Assembly: GCA_903840265.1 (NCBI GenBank)
Contig: CAIMFH010000014.1
Location: forward strand, 1-56,301
Direction of reading: 5' to 3'
DNA from: an uncultured Schlesneria sp.
GTDB taxonomy: Bacteria; Planctomycetota; Planctomycetia; Planctomycetales; Planctomycetaceae
Length of the DNA stretch: 56,301 bases
Shown here piece after piece: positions 46,032 through 54,531 of the stretch (its first letter is position 1; each line of letters starts with the position of its first letter). Below the pieces are notes generated by a model. It had not been told where the DNA came from, ran no database searches, and saw nothing but the letters and a program-made list of their open reading frames with translations. The translations under genes were made by a program, and so were the position numbers.

Positions 46032-46988
46032 TTGTTTTCCAGAGAACTGGAAATTTGGGGCCCGAACTCGTCGCAACCGACCCCGACTCGTGCCGAAGCC
46101 GAGGCTTATTGCCGGAGCTTGGCGACATCACACTACGAGAACTTCCCGCTCGTTTCGTGGTTACTGCCCAAGGACTTACATCAGCACTTCTACAATGTTT
46201 ACGCGTACTGCCGCTGGGCCGACGACCTGGGAGACGAAGTCGGCGACACCGCCAAATCGCTGGAATTGCTGTCTTGGTGGCGAGGGGAGTTGGACGCCTG
46301 CTATGCCAATCAGGCTCGGCATCCCGTGTTTGTGGCGCTCGGCGACACCATTCAACAGTATTCGATCCCCCAGCAGCCGTTCGAGGATCTGATCTCGGCC
46401 TTTGAACAGGATCAATCGATCCGCGAGTACGACACCTTTGATCGACTGCGCGACTACTGCCGCCGCAGTGCCGACCCTGTCGGCCGACTGGTGCTGTACC
46501 TCTGCCGCCAGTTCAACGAACAGAACGTCGTCTGGTCCGATTCAATCTGCACCGGCCTGCAGTTGGCAAACTTCTGGCAGGATGTCGCCCGCGACTTCGA
46601 CATCGGCCGGATTTATCTCCCGCGAGAAGACTACGAGCGATTTGGTTACCGACGAACCGACTTCGACAGCCGCACGATGAATCAGCCGTTTCTGGATCTG
46701 ATGAAGTTCGAAGTCGATCGCGCCCGTCAGTTTCTTGTCGACGGCTTGCCGCTGATCGAACAGCTTCCCGGCCAATTGCAGATCGACATCGACCTCTTCG
46801 CGCGCGGTGGCCTCAAGATCCTCCAACGGATCGAGCACATCGGCTACCGCGTCTGGGAAACACGGCCCAAGGTGACGAAGTGGGATGCGATGGGGCTGCT
46901 AGGGGGCGCGTTGTGGCGGCATTGTTGGCGACGTTCGACTTCCAAGTCGGCAGCAACCGCTCGCAAAATCAGTCTACCGCAGCAATGA
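46032..46988 (+). CDS. hpnC: Hydroxysqualene synthase (HpnC)
   Basis: This 318-residue enzyme is of the squalene/phytoene synthase fold. The first Asp motif is WADDLGDE (D64, D65, D68) and the second is NFWQDVARDFD (D184, D188, D190), with IGRIYLP after it. Tyr- and Phe-rich helices between are typical. HpnC converts presqualene diphosphate to hydroxysqualene in the hopanoid route. Its partners HpnD and HpnE are not in this window. It starts at TTG with AGGAG seven bases upstream. Confidence 0.9.
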   Translation: MFSRELEIWGPNSSQPTPTRAEAEAYCRSLATSHYENFPLVSWLLPKDLHQHFYNVYAYCRWADDLGDEVGDTAKSLELLSWWRGELDACYANQARHPVFVALGDTIQQYSIPQQPFEDLISAFEQDQSIREYDTFDRLRDYCRRSADPVGRLVLYLCRQFNEQNVVWSDSICTGLQLANFWQDVARDFDIGRIYLPREDYERFGYRRTDFDSRTMNQPFLDLMKFEVDRARQFLVDGLPLIEQLPGQLQIDIDLFARGGLKILQRIEHIGYRVWETRPKVTKWDAMGLLGGALWRHCWRRSTSKSAATARKISLPQQ

Positions 46989-47215
46989 ACCTTGACAGCC
47001 TTCACATGCATCAGAAGAATCACGCAGCCAACTGTCGATGACATGAACTCGCTGCCGAAGACTCTCATACCCACTGAGCCGTCTATGATGGTCCCCGATC
47101 TCACGTGATCAAGTCGGGGAGTTGTTTCTCACGAATCACAAGGCCCCCGTCGTGTGACGGCCTGGCTGTGTTAATCCAATGCGATGATGTTTTGACTTAA
47201 CGAGGAGACTGAACG

Positions 47216-47392
47216 ATGAGCGGACCAATCGTGCGAACCGGAACAACCCCCGAGTACTGGAAGAACTACGACAGCATCTTCAGCAAGAAGAAAGCCGCCC
47301 CCAAGAAGGTAGCCGCACCTGTCGCCGCCGCTGCCAAGCCAGCCAAGAAGGTCGCGAAAAAGGCCGCCAAGAAAGCCACGAAGAAGGCTTAA
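47216..47392 (+). CDS. Small basic Lys/Ala-rich protein
   Basis: The 58-residue protein starts MSGPIVRTGTTPEYWKNYD, followed by a very basic tail of repeated KKxAKKA units (about 21 Lys and no acidic residues beyond the start). It has a clear ribosome binding site (GAGGAG eight bases before the ATG) and a strong terminator, so it is a separate, probably well-expressed gene. The tail resembles histone-H1-like or other nucleic-acid-binding tails. I do not know of a functional study. The acidic/aromatic head is distinct. Confidence 0.85.
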   Translation: MSGPIVRTGTTPEYWKNYDSIFSKKKAAPKKVAAPVAAAAKPAKKVAKKAAKKATKKA

Positions 47393-47419
47393 CAGATCGC
47401 GATCACCAGCATCTGCATC

Positions 47420-47450
47420 AAACCCCTGCCCAAACCGCAGGGGTTTTTTG
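47420..47450 (+). terminator. Rho-independent terminator after the small basic protein
   Basis: Stem AAACCCCTGC / GCAGGGGTTT with loop CCAAACC, followed by TTTTTTG. 27 bases past the stop codon. Confidence 0.88.
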
Positions 47451-47557
47451 TTGCGCAAACGTGAACCGAACGGTCGAATACAACGTTCGCAGTTCTGCCC
47501 TCATCGAGTTCTGGGACAACGCTCTCAAATATCGGCGATTGTTAGTCGAGGCCCGCC

Positions 47558-48064
47558 ATGGCATTTTTGGTTCTGCTGTTGCTGATCGCTCTTCTGGGCG
47601 TTGCTCTGGCGTGCTTATTGGTACCGCTTCTCACGCTCATGAACGGTGACGAGCAAGCGTCAGCGACGCTTGCAGTCATGATCTGGATACTCTTGTCCAT
47701 GCTAATTGTCTCTTACGGTCAGTTACTGCCCGGTTTTGATGGAGGGATTCGGAAGCCGAGTAGCGAGCGAGGAGAAGGCAAGTTGCAGACCGCTCCATTC
47801 CGGCTGGCTTTCATCTATGGAGCGATCAGCAGCCACTGCCTGGCGGTGGGTGGTTTATCTGATGCTTGGTTATGGCCGATAGTGGCACTTTTGATTGCGG
47901 TGGGCTACGGCTTGGGCCGAGACTACCGCGACCGAGTCTTCGAGTTGAGAAAGCGATATCGAAGCCAGATCAACAATGATGTTGACAGGCGCGGTCACTT
48001 TGATGCATTCGAAAGTACCCAACCAACCCACGTCTTCAGTCCCGGTAGGGACGACCGACAATAG
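47558..48064 (+). CDS. Hypothetical membrane protein, C-terminus from a repeat
   Basis: The 168-residue protein has at least three hydrophobic segments: FLVLLLLIALLGVALACLLV, LAVMIWILLSMLIVSYGQLL and the WPIVALLIAVGYGLG region. The last 12 codons (THVFSPGRDDRQ) and the stop lie in a repeat element beginning near 48037. GAGG is close upstream of the ATG. Function unknown. The original protein may have ended differently before the repeat arrived. Confidence 0.7.
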   Translation: MAFLVLLLLIALLGVALACLLVPLLTLMNGDEQASATLAVMIWILLSMLIVSYGQLLPGFDGGIRKPSSERGEGKLQTAPFRLAFIYGAISSHCLAVGGLSDAWLWPIVALLIAVGYGLGRDYRDRVFELRKRYRSQINNDVDRRGHFDAFESTQPTHVFSPGRDDRQ

Positions 48065-48130
48065 CCCACCGTTTCAACGGTGGGTTCGGTCTCACACGAA
48101 TTGAAAGTCCCCGCGGGACGGCAGACATCT
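48037..48130 (+). repeat. Three-hairpin dispersed-type repeat
   Basis: It holds three hairpins in tandem: GTCCC-GGTA-GGGAC (48039-48052), CCCACCGTT-TC-AACGGTGGG (48065-48084) and GTCCC-CGC-GGGAC (48107-48119). The two outer hairpins share the same stem and are each followed by similar bases (GACCGACAATA and GGCAGACATC), suggesting a duplicated unit. No second copy is present in this window. Confidence 0.7.
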
Positions 48131-48321
48131 TCCGATGAGTCTACGGCTGCTGCGTACGACGACCCCGATACGGCCACTGCTGATGAGCGTCGCGAAATCG
48201 CAAAGCACCCTTGCCGACTTCTCTTCAACTTTTCCATACCATTTCAACTTCTCCCCACCACCGCTAAACTTCATCGGTGCGATCGTGCGAGCCTTCCATT
48301 TCACCAGGCCTGCGGATTCTG

Positions 48322-48954
48322 ATGACTGATACTTCTCCGTCGATCATTTTGCGAGACTGCCTGGCTCAGGCTCGGGCTGGCGATCTGGCGGCGCGAGATC
48401 GATTGTTCGCCGCGTGCCGCAGCTATCTGGGCCTGCTCGCCCGTGCCAACGTCGATGGCTGGATGAAGGCCAAGGTCGATGCGTCGGATCTCGTGCAGCA
48501 GACCATGCTCGACGCGCATCGCGATTTCGATCGCTTTCAAGGCCGCACCGATCAAGAGTGGCTCGCGTGGTTGCGTCAGATCCTGAAGAACAACGCGTGC
48601 GATGTCGCGCGGCGATATGGGGCCAACGGCAAACGAGCCGTCCGGCGCGAGGTGGCCACTGTCGGCACCGATGATTCGCGAGCCCCCGGCATCGATCCGC
48701 AATCGCCCGCCGACAGCCCCAGCCAGATCGCCGTGCAGCACGAGAACGAACTATTGCTGGCCGAGGCGATGGATCAGCTTCCGCCCGACTATCGCGAAGT
48801 GATCGTCCTGCGAAACATCCAGCGATTACCGTTTGAGGCAGTTGCCCAGCAACTGGGGCGAACCGGGCCCGCCACGCAGATGCTGTGGTGGCGCGCGATC
48901 CAGAAGTTGAAATCGCTGCTGCATGTTTCCGATGCCAGTGTCAGCAGGATCTGA
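48322..48954 (+). CDS. ECF-type RNA polymerase sigma factor
   Basis: The 210-residue protein has sigma region 2 (VDASDLVQQTMLDAHRDFDRFQGRTDQEWLAWLRQILKN, residues about 55-95) and region 4 (LPPDYREVIVLRNIQRLPFEAVAQQLGRT, about 153-182). A typical planctomycete linker lies between them. It directs RNA polymerase to a particular set of promoters. It lies 14 bases before a Ser/Thr kinase gene; sigma/kinase neighbours are recurrent in Planctomycetes. The ATG at 48322 was chosen over 48277 because the longer N-terminus looks non-coding. Confidence 0.92.
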   Translation: MTDTSPSIILRDCLAQARAGDLAARDRLFAACRSYLGLLARANVDGWMKAKVDASDLVQQTMLDAHRDFDRFQGRTDQEWLAWLRQILKNNACDVARRYGANGKRAVRREVATVGTDDSRAPGIDPQSPADSPSQIAVQHENELLLAEAMDQLPPDYREVIVLRNIQRLPFEAVAQQLGRTGPATQMLWWRAIQKLKSLLHVSDASVSRI

Positions 48955-48968
48955 ATGGAGTCGCCTTC

Positions 48969-50615
48969 GTGACGGGATCGCCAGTGCCGGACGACATCGA
49001 CGCCAATCAGGTCCGCGATGCGGAGTTGATGGACGAACTCGTCCAGGCCGTTCAAGCCAATGACATCGTGAAACAAGACGCCTTGCTGCGGCAGCATCCG
49101 CATCTGCGCGAGTGGGTCGACTGCCTGAAGTCGCTCGACAGTTTCGCACCAGCCCCCGAAGAGGTCGCCCCCGAATTCGCCCCCACGATGTTGGCCGGAG
49201 TCGCTGTGCCCGCCGGTTCCGGCTCATCCATCGCCGGTCAATTTGGAAAGTACGATCTGCTCGGCGAAATCGGACGCGGTGGCATGGGCGTCGTCTATAA
49301 GGCACGGCAACGTGACCTGAATCGTGTCGTTGCTCTCAAGATGATCCTGGCCAGCGAATGGGCATCGGCCGAAGAGATCGCGCGGTTCCAGGTCGAAGCT
49401 CGTGCGGCCGCGCGGTTGCGGCATCGCAATATCGTCGGCATCCATGAAGTCGGCGAAGAAGCGGGCCGTCATTTTTTTGCGATGGACTTCATCGAAGGCC
49501 AGAGCCTCTCGGCCGTGATTGCTCGCAAGCCGATGCCCTCCGAGCAAGCCGCTCGCTGGATGGTCCTGATCGCGCACGCGGTCGACCACCTGCACACGCA
49601 GGGGTTGATTCATCGCGACCTGAAGCCCTCTAACATCCTGATCGATGCCGAAGGCGAACCGATGGTCACCGACTTCGGTTTGGCCAAAGCTTTCGATACC
49701 GACGGCGGCGCGACGCGAACCGGCGCGATCCTCGGCACGCCCAGTTACATGTCGCCTGAACAAGCCTCAGGCCGCAACTCATTGGTCGGCGTCCGCAGCG
49801 ATGTCTACAGCCTCGGAGCGATGTTGTATGAGATGCTGTCGGGCCGGCCTCCATTCAAAGAAGAGAATCCGCTCGATACGTTGGTCCAGGTCCTCGAAGG
49901 TGAGCCCACGCTGTTGCGTCGATTGGTCGCGAACATCCCGCCCGCCCTCGAACTGATCTGCTTCAAGTGCCTCGAAAAAGACCCCGAACGCCGCTACGCC
50001 ACTGCTGCAGAGCTCGCCGCTGATCTGACCCGGTATCTGCAGGGCGAAAGCGTCGAAGCCCAGTCAGGCGGAGTCATTCACAAGGTCCAGCGCTGGGTCC
50101 GCCGCCAACCCGGCCTCGCCAGCCGCCTCGCCATGCTCGTCCCCGGCGTGGTCATCATCCAGACCTACTTCATGACCAACGGCACCACGCTGGCTTACCA
50201 CTTGCAGGTGATGTCGTTGCTCAGCCTGTGGATCGTGATGTCGATCATCCTGCAGCTACTGCTGAACCACGAATCACTTGCCAACGTCGCCCGAGTCGGC
50301 ACGATGCTAACCGACGCCAGCATCCTGACCGCCCTGTTCACGCACGCCTACGACGACAGCGGCACCCTGGTCATCGTCTACGCGCTGTTGATCGTGGTCT
50401 CCGGCCTGTGGTTCCAGGAAAAGCTCGTCTGGTGGTCCACAGCCATCTCCGAAGTTGCCTTCGCGCTGCTACTTCTCGACCGCCCCAACCTTACCAAACC
50501 CTGGCACTACCCGGCCCTGGTCATGATCACCCTCATCGCCGTCGGAGCCGCTACCAGCTTCCAGGTCCACCGCGTGCGAGCACTAAGCCGCTTCTACGAA
50601 CGCCGGCCGTTGTAG
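48969..50615 (+). CDS. Membrane-anchored Ser/Thr protein kinase
   Basis: The 548-residue protein has a full Hanks-type kinase domain: GEIGRGGMGVVYKA (99-112), VVALK (120-124), HRDLKPSN (215-222), DFGLAK (235-240), GTPSYMSPEQ and RSDVYSLGAMLYEML. Instead of the usual extracellular repeats it ends in about six membrane segments (from residue 380). An N-terminal helical segment (to residue 95) may contact the sigma factor. The start is GTG with GGAG eight bases upstream. It is in an operon with the sigma gene, so phosphorylation may control the sigma factor. Confidence 0.92.
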   Translation: MTGSPVPDDIDANQVRDAELMDELVQAVQANDIVKQDALLRQHPHLREWVDCLKSLDSFAPAPEEVAPEFAPTMLAGVAVPAGSGSSIAGQFGKYDLLGEIGRGGMGVVYKARQRDLNRVVALKMILASEWASAEEIARFQVEARAAARLRHRNIVGIHEVGEEAGRHFFAMDFIEGQSLSAVIARKPMPSEQAARWMVLIAHAVDHLHTQGLIHRDLKPSNILIDAEGEPMVTDFGLAKAFDTDGGATRTGAILGTPSYMSPEQASGRNSLVGVRSDVYSLGAMLYEMLSGRPPFKEENPLDTLVQVLEGEPTLLRRLVANIPPALELICFKCLEKDPERRYATAAELAADLTRYLQGESVEAQSGGVIHKVQRWVRRQPGLASRLAMLVPGVVIIQTYFMTNGTTLAYHLQVMSLLSLWIVMSIILQLLLNHESLANVARVGTMLTDASILTALFTHAYDDSGTLVIVYALLIVVSGLWFQEKLVWWSTAISEVAFALLLLDRPNLTKPWHYPALVMITLIAVGAATSFQVHRVRALSRFYERRPL

Positions 50616-50759
50616 GCTTTCTTTAGTAGGGTGTGTGCGGTCTAAGAACGACACGAGATCGAGTCTGATACCTCAACGGCAGGCGACTCGGGCTTCTAAA
50701 GCTCTTGTCTCGTCAAAGCGGATAGTCCTGCCACGACCGCACCGGTCGCGCTACTGATG

Positions 50760-51299
50760 CTATTTCTTTGCGTGTTCGGCATCTTTGAGATTTCCCTTGA
50801 ATTCAAGCACCATCTTGGCATTGTTCCAAGTTGTCCGAACCGAGAGTTTATCTCCAATGATGGATCCCGTTCCAGAAACGGCACCAACAAGAGTTGGGTT
50901 CGTATTGCCATCTGCAGCTTTGATACGACGCGCGTCAATGATCTTGAAATTCTTCGGAGTAGCCTTTAAGAATTCGGCATCGTATTCCCAGATATTGCCT
51001 AGTTCCGAAGTCGTCTTGAATGTGATTTTTCCGTCTTCACGAGCAATCACGGTCCACTCTGCGACTGCAGTCACGCCTTTTTGATCAATCGTCTTACCTT
51101 TCCAACTGGAACCGAGTGGCCCAACGATGGGCTTCTCGTGTTGGTCGGGTTTCAGTTCGGCCAATTGCTTTTCAAGAGATTCAATTCTTGCATTGGCGGC
51201 TTCAAGTTTTGCCTTCAATTCGGCAACTTCGTCGGCTCTCGTCGAAGCTTGGCCGACAAGAAGCAACGCTACGACGACAGACAGAGTCAACGAATGCAT
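50760..51299 (-). CDS. Hypothetical exported protein with coiled coil
   Basis: The 179-residue protein has a signal peptide (HSLTLSVVVALLLVGQASTRADE) and then a short coiled coil (VAELKAKLEAANARIESLEKQLAELK). A beta-rich domain with lipocalin-like alternation of charged and hydrophobic residues follows (SSWKGKTIDQKGVTAVAEWTV). No family recognised. GGAG lies seven bases before the ATG at 51299. Downstream of, and on the same strand as, the lipoprotein gene. Confidence 0.7.
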   Translation of the reverse strand: MHSLTLSVVVALLLVGQASTRADEVAELKAKLEAANARIESLEKQLAELKPDQHEKPIVGPLGSSWKGKTIDQKGVTAVAEWTVIAREDGKITFKTTSELGNIWEYDAEFLKATPKNFKIIDARRIKAADGNTNPTLVGAVSGTGSIIGDKLSVRTTWNNAKMVLEFKGNLKDAEHAKK

Positions 51300-51409
51300 G
51301 AATCGACTCCATGGAAAAGCATCAGCCCGCGAACGCACGGCGGCGAGTATATTGTTGCCTCACGAGAGATACAATCTCTTCCGTGCCACTGCGTTGCGAC
51401 CCGATTCGC

Positions 51410-51826
51410 TTATTTCTTCTTCTGAACCTCGAACTTCAGAGATTTCGCCCCACTGGGTTCGATCTTTTCGCTCAGCTTGCTCTGCTCGTTGAACTCTGGC
51501 GCAATGTAGTTTTCTTTGACGGGGTTTCCGAATGGCTTACCGTCCATCATGACCGGCGGCCCTTTGCGAAAAGCGCGGATCTCGATTCGAGCTTGCCCGA
51601 CTGGGCCTTTGCCCTCAAATTTTCCAGCTTTGATCGGCAATATGATCGGACCTTCTCCCTGCACTGCGAACGAAATCTCACCATCGTCTTCATTCATGGG
51701 CTCGCCATCAAGAAGAACAGTGCCAGCGACAATCGACGTTGGAGCGATCTTAGGACCCGCAGATTGTGAACATCCCGGCAGAGCAACCAGGATCGCCAAA
51801 ACACCTGCCACGACCAAGTTTCTCAT
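51410..51826 (-). CDS. Small lipoprotein
   Basis: The 138-residue protein has a lipoprotein signal with lipobox LPGC (Cys at residue 19). A single Ig-like or transthyretin-like domain follows (SIVAGTVLLDGEPMNEDDGEISF) with a Lys-rich end. Many planctomycete lipoproteins share the GTVLLDGEP opening; their role is unknown. The next gene downstream on the strand starts 110 bases on. Confidence 0.75.
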   Translation of the reverse strand: MRNLVVAGVLAILVALPGCSQSAGPKIAPTSIVAGTVLLDGEPMNEDDGEISFAVQGEGPIILPIKAGKFEGKGPVGQARIEIRAFRKGPPVMMDGKPFGNPVKENYIAPEFNEQSKLSEKIEPSGAKSLKFEVQKKK

Positions 51827-51885
51827 CTTTTTCTGACTCTCAGTTCAATTGTTTCTGAATGCGAACACTGGGCCGAAATTGACCC

Positions 51886-51934
51886 AATAAAAAGGCCATC
51901 ACAGGATCGAAAGTGATATTCGGTCCTGTGATGG
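51886..51934 (-). terminator. Terminator in the region after the DUF1559 gene
   Basis: On the minus strand an 11-bp stem (CCATCACAGGA and its complement) with a 17-base loop is followed by a GGCC-TTTTTATT tail. It is about 180 bases past the DUF1559 stop codon. Confidence 0.7.
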
Positions 51935-52111
51935 GTCATCATTTCGACAGGCAATTCAGGTGAATCGCAGATCACTCGACTGCCTCGCAAAGGCAATGCT
52001 TATCGACCGAGATCACAACTCGAGAGCATCCCACATCACCGTGGCGTCCCGCGAGCAGAAGTCCACTTAGTCTAATCCATGTTTCAACGCGACACGTAAG
52101 TGCTCACAGCA

Positions 52112-53176
52112 CTAGAAGTCGCCAATCGTATCGTTGTCGCTGGCAACCGCCAGACGAAGAAGTGTGTTGATGCTCATGTTCTGGGAGAGAAATCGGACAG
52201 ACCCGTCCGCCAGCAACGCATGAGCTCCGCCAACATGCTGGGAACTCATCGGGATATTGCTTCCCGCGTTTTCCCCGGTTCCGGCCGTCCCGCTATTCGA
52301 CATTCCTCGCTGATTGATGTTGTATCGAATCGTCGAGCAATTGAAGATCCGATCGCCATAAGCCAATCCGACGTTCGCATTCCCGGTTCCCATTGTCCAG
52401 CCGTGCGGGCCCTGGCTGGTAATCGCTCCAAATTGTCCGGTCACCTTGATTCCGTTCGCGTCACGCAGATGATCACTTTCTTCGTGAACGAGGAAGGTGT
52501 TGCTAGTTCCGTCCGTGCAATCCTTCATATTGGCAGAGCTGTTTGCGTACATCAGGCCGCTCGCCGACGTGACTCCGTCCCCGCCAGAGTCGCAGCATCC
52601 GTTGGTCGCCACGGAAGTAAACGGCACCTTGTTCGTGGGAGATCCTGACGTACCGTCATAAGCGCCCGATGTGCCGGTGTAACTCGTAAACATCTCGATG
52701 GCGCCACCATTGTTGGACGAAGTATACTTGTCTGGCACAGTGGATGACGGACAGCGGTACGAGGGGATGGTGATGCCATTTATGAGGGGCATGTTGTTGG
52801 AACTGACGTACCCGCTGTTGTTGCCGTCGAATAGCCACCTCGAAAAGATCGGCCCCTGATCGACGTAGGGGAGGATGTAGACCTTCCAGGACGAACCCCA
52901 ACCTCCACCACCTGTGGTGGTGCCGAACGGAATCTTGTCATTGGCAGCACCGGGTGGGAACCGGAGGTAGGTGTCATGAAAATTGTGCAGTGCTAACCCG
53001 AGTTGCTTCAAGTTGTTCTTGCACTGGGTGCGTCGTGCCGCCTCACGAGCCTGTTGCACGGCGGGTAACAGCAAGGCGATCAGCACCGCGATAATCGCGA
53101 TGACCACCAGTAATTCGATCAGGGTAAACCCCGATCTTTCGGATCCCGGACCTTCTAAAGTGCGCGTTCCTCGCAT
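52112..53176 (-). CDS. DUF1559 protein with type IV pilin-like N-terminus
   Basis: The 354-residue protein has the prepilin signature SGFTLIELLVVIAIIAVLIALLLPAVQQAREAARR, with the +5 Glu (E21) present, followed by the DUF1559 domain. Family ends such as HVGGAHALLADGSVRFLSQ are visible. These proteins are very numerous in Planctomycetes and are thought to be exported by a type II secretion or pilin-like route, but their jobs are mostly unknown. The ATG at 53176 has GGAG seven bases upstream; a TTG five codons earlier is possible. Confidence 0.92.
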   Translation of the reverse strand: MRGTRTLEGPGSERSGFTLIELLVVIAIIAVLIALLLPAVQQAREAARRTQCKNNLKQLGLALHNFHDTYLRFPPGAANDKIPFGTTTGGGGWGSSWKVYILPYVDQGPIFSRWLFDGNNSGYVSSNNMPLINGITIPSYRCPSSTVPDKYTSSNNGGAIEMFTSYTGTSGAYDGTSGSPTNKVPFTSVATNGCCDSGGDGVTSASGLMYANSSANMKDCTDGTSNTFLVHEESDHLRDANGIKVTGQFGAITSQGPHGWTMGTGNANVGLAYGDRIFNCSTIRYNINQRGMSNSGTAGTGENAGSNIPMSSQHVGGAHALLADGSVRFLSQNMSINTLLRLAVASDNDTIGDF

Positions 53177-53511
53177 CGCATTTCTCCGCAAAAGTTACAA
53201 AAAAGAAATGACAAGGAAAGTGTGGATAGATTTAATCCAAGGGCGTTGGAATACGCAATCCCGAAGTCGTGACTTAGTCCGGCAATCGAGTGACTTTCAT
53301 CTTGCGTGCGACGAATAGGACGCCTGCAGCGGCGTGAAAACACCTCGAAATTAAAAGCCATTGCCGCCCACGTGAAAGTCATGCCCGCGGGCGTGGGAAG
53401 GTAACTTCAGCGATGTCAAAGTAGCATACGTCGAGAAATGCAGTGGAAGAGTGGGAGTGATCTATCGTCAACCACTGCTGTTCTTATCGAGCAAATTAGA
53501 GGAGACAGATC
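53177..53511. other. Divergent intergenic region
   Basis: There are 335 bases between the DUF1559 gene and the propeller gene. No palindromic repeat of the families seen elsewhere and no small gene. Confidence 0.55.
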
Positions 53512-54477
53512 CTGAAGACGTTAATTGCGATTCCAATTCTGGGCGTACTTCTATTCGCACCAGTCCAGGCCAGCGAGAGCGATCAACCGCCGACTGAAAC
53601 TTCTGCTGGCTGGGTAAAATATGCCAGCAACCCGGTCCTCGGCGGCGATCTCGGAACCTGCTTCGACATCTCCGTTCTCAAAGATGCAGAGACCTACCGG
53701 ATGTGGTTCTCCTGGCGACCGAAGAAAAGCCTCGCCCTGGTCGAAAGCAGGGACGGGATCGAGTGGACCACGCCGGAAATTGTGCTGGGCCCCAACGACA
53801 AGACGGATTGGGAAAACGATCTCAATCGCCCGGTCGTCATTAAACACGGCAACCTGTATCAGATGTGGTACACCGGACAGGCACGAGGCAAATCGTGGAT
53901 CGGATACGCCACCAGCCAGGACGGCAAGGTCTGGCAACGGATGAGCGACAAACCTGTTCTCTCCGCCGAACACCCGTGGGAGAAAGTGGCGGTAATGTGT
54001 CCACATGTGATCTACGACGACCAGGCCAAGCTCTACCGCATGTGGTACTCCGGTGGTGAACAGCACGAACCGAATGCCATCGGTTACGCCACCAGCCAAG
54101 ACGGCCTGAAGTGGACCAAGCACGACAACAACCCGATCTTCCGCCCTGACCCTCAGAACGATTGGGAGAAAGAACGAGTGACCGCCTGCCAGGTGATCCA
54201 GCAGAAAGACTGGCACATCATGTTCTACATCGGATTTCGAGACGTCGACCACGCCCAGATCGGCATCGCACGATCAAAAGACGGCATCACCAACTGGCAA
54301 CGTCATTCCGCCAACCCCATCATCCGCAACGGCCACGAAAAGTGGGACCACGATGCCGTCTACAAGCCCTACGCAATCTACGACGGCCAGAAGTGGCTCC
54401 TCTGGTACAACGGCCGCAAAGGCAGCAAAGAACAAATCGGCCTCGCGATCCATGAAGGCGAGGACTTGGGGTTTTGA
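53512..54477 (+). CDS. Exported five-bladed beta-propeller protein (glycosidase-like), probable CTG start
   Basis: Reading from 53512 gives a 321-residue protein with signal peptide MKTLIAIPILGVLLFAPVQA (first codon CTG). Repeated blade motifs follow: MWFSWRPKK, MWYTGQARG, MWYSGGEQ, MFYIGFRD and LWYNGRKG. The motif IGYATSQDG recurs. This fits the five-bladed propeller of glycoside hydrolases such as GH43/GH130-like proteins; the catalytic acids are not certain. The CTG is preceded by GGAG seven bases upstream, and an ATG lies only at residue 64, after the signal. Confidence 0.82.
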   Translation: MKTLIAIPILGVLLFAPVQASESDQPPTETSAGWVKYASNPVLGGDLGTCFDISVLKDAETYRMWFSWRPKKSLALVESRDGIEWTTPEIVLGPNDKTDWENDLNRPVVIKHGNLYQMWYTGQARGKSWIGYATSQDGKVWQRMSDKPVLSAEHPWEKVAVMCPHVIYDDQAKLYRMWYSGGEQHEPNAIGYATSQDGLKWTKHDNNPIFRPDPQNDWEKERVTACQVIQQKDWHIMFYIGFRDVDHAQIGIARSKDGITNWQRHSANPIIRNGHEKWDHDAVYKPYAIYDGQKWLLWYNGRKGSKEQIGLAIHEGEDLGF

Positions 54478-54531
54478 GTGACATCTGACCGAGAGCGAAT
54501 CTCATCCCGATTCGATGCGACCTCACTTTCG

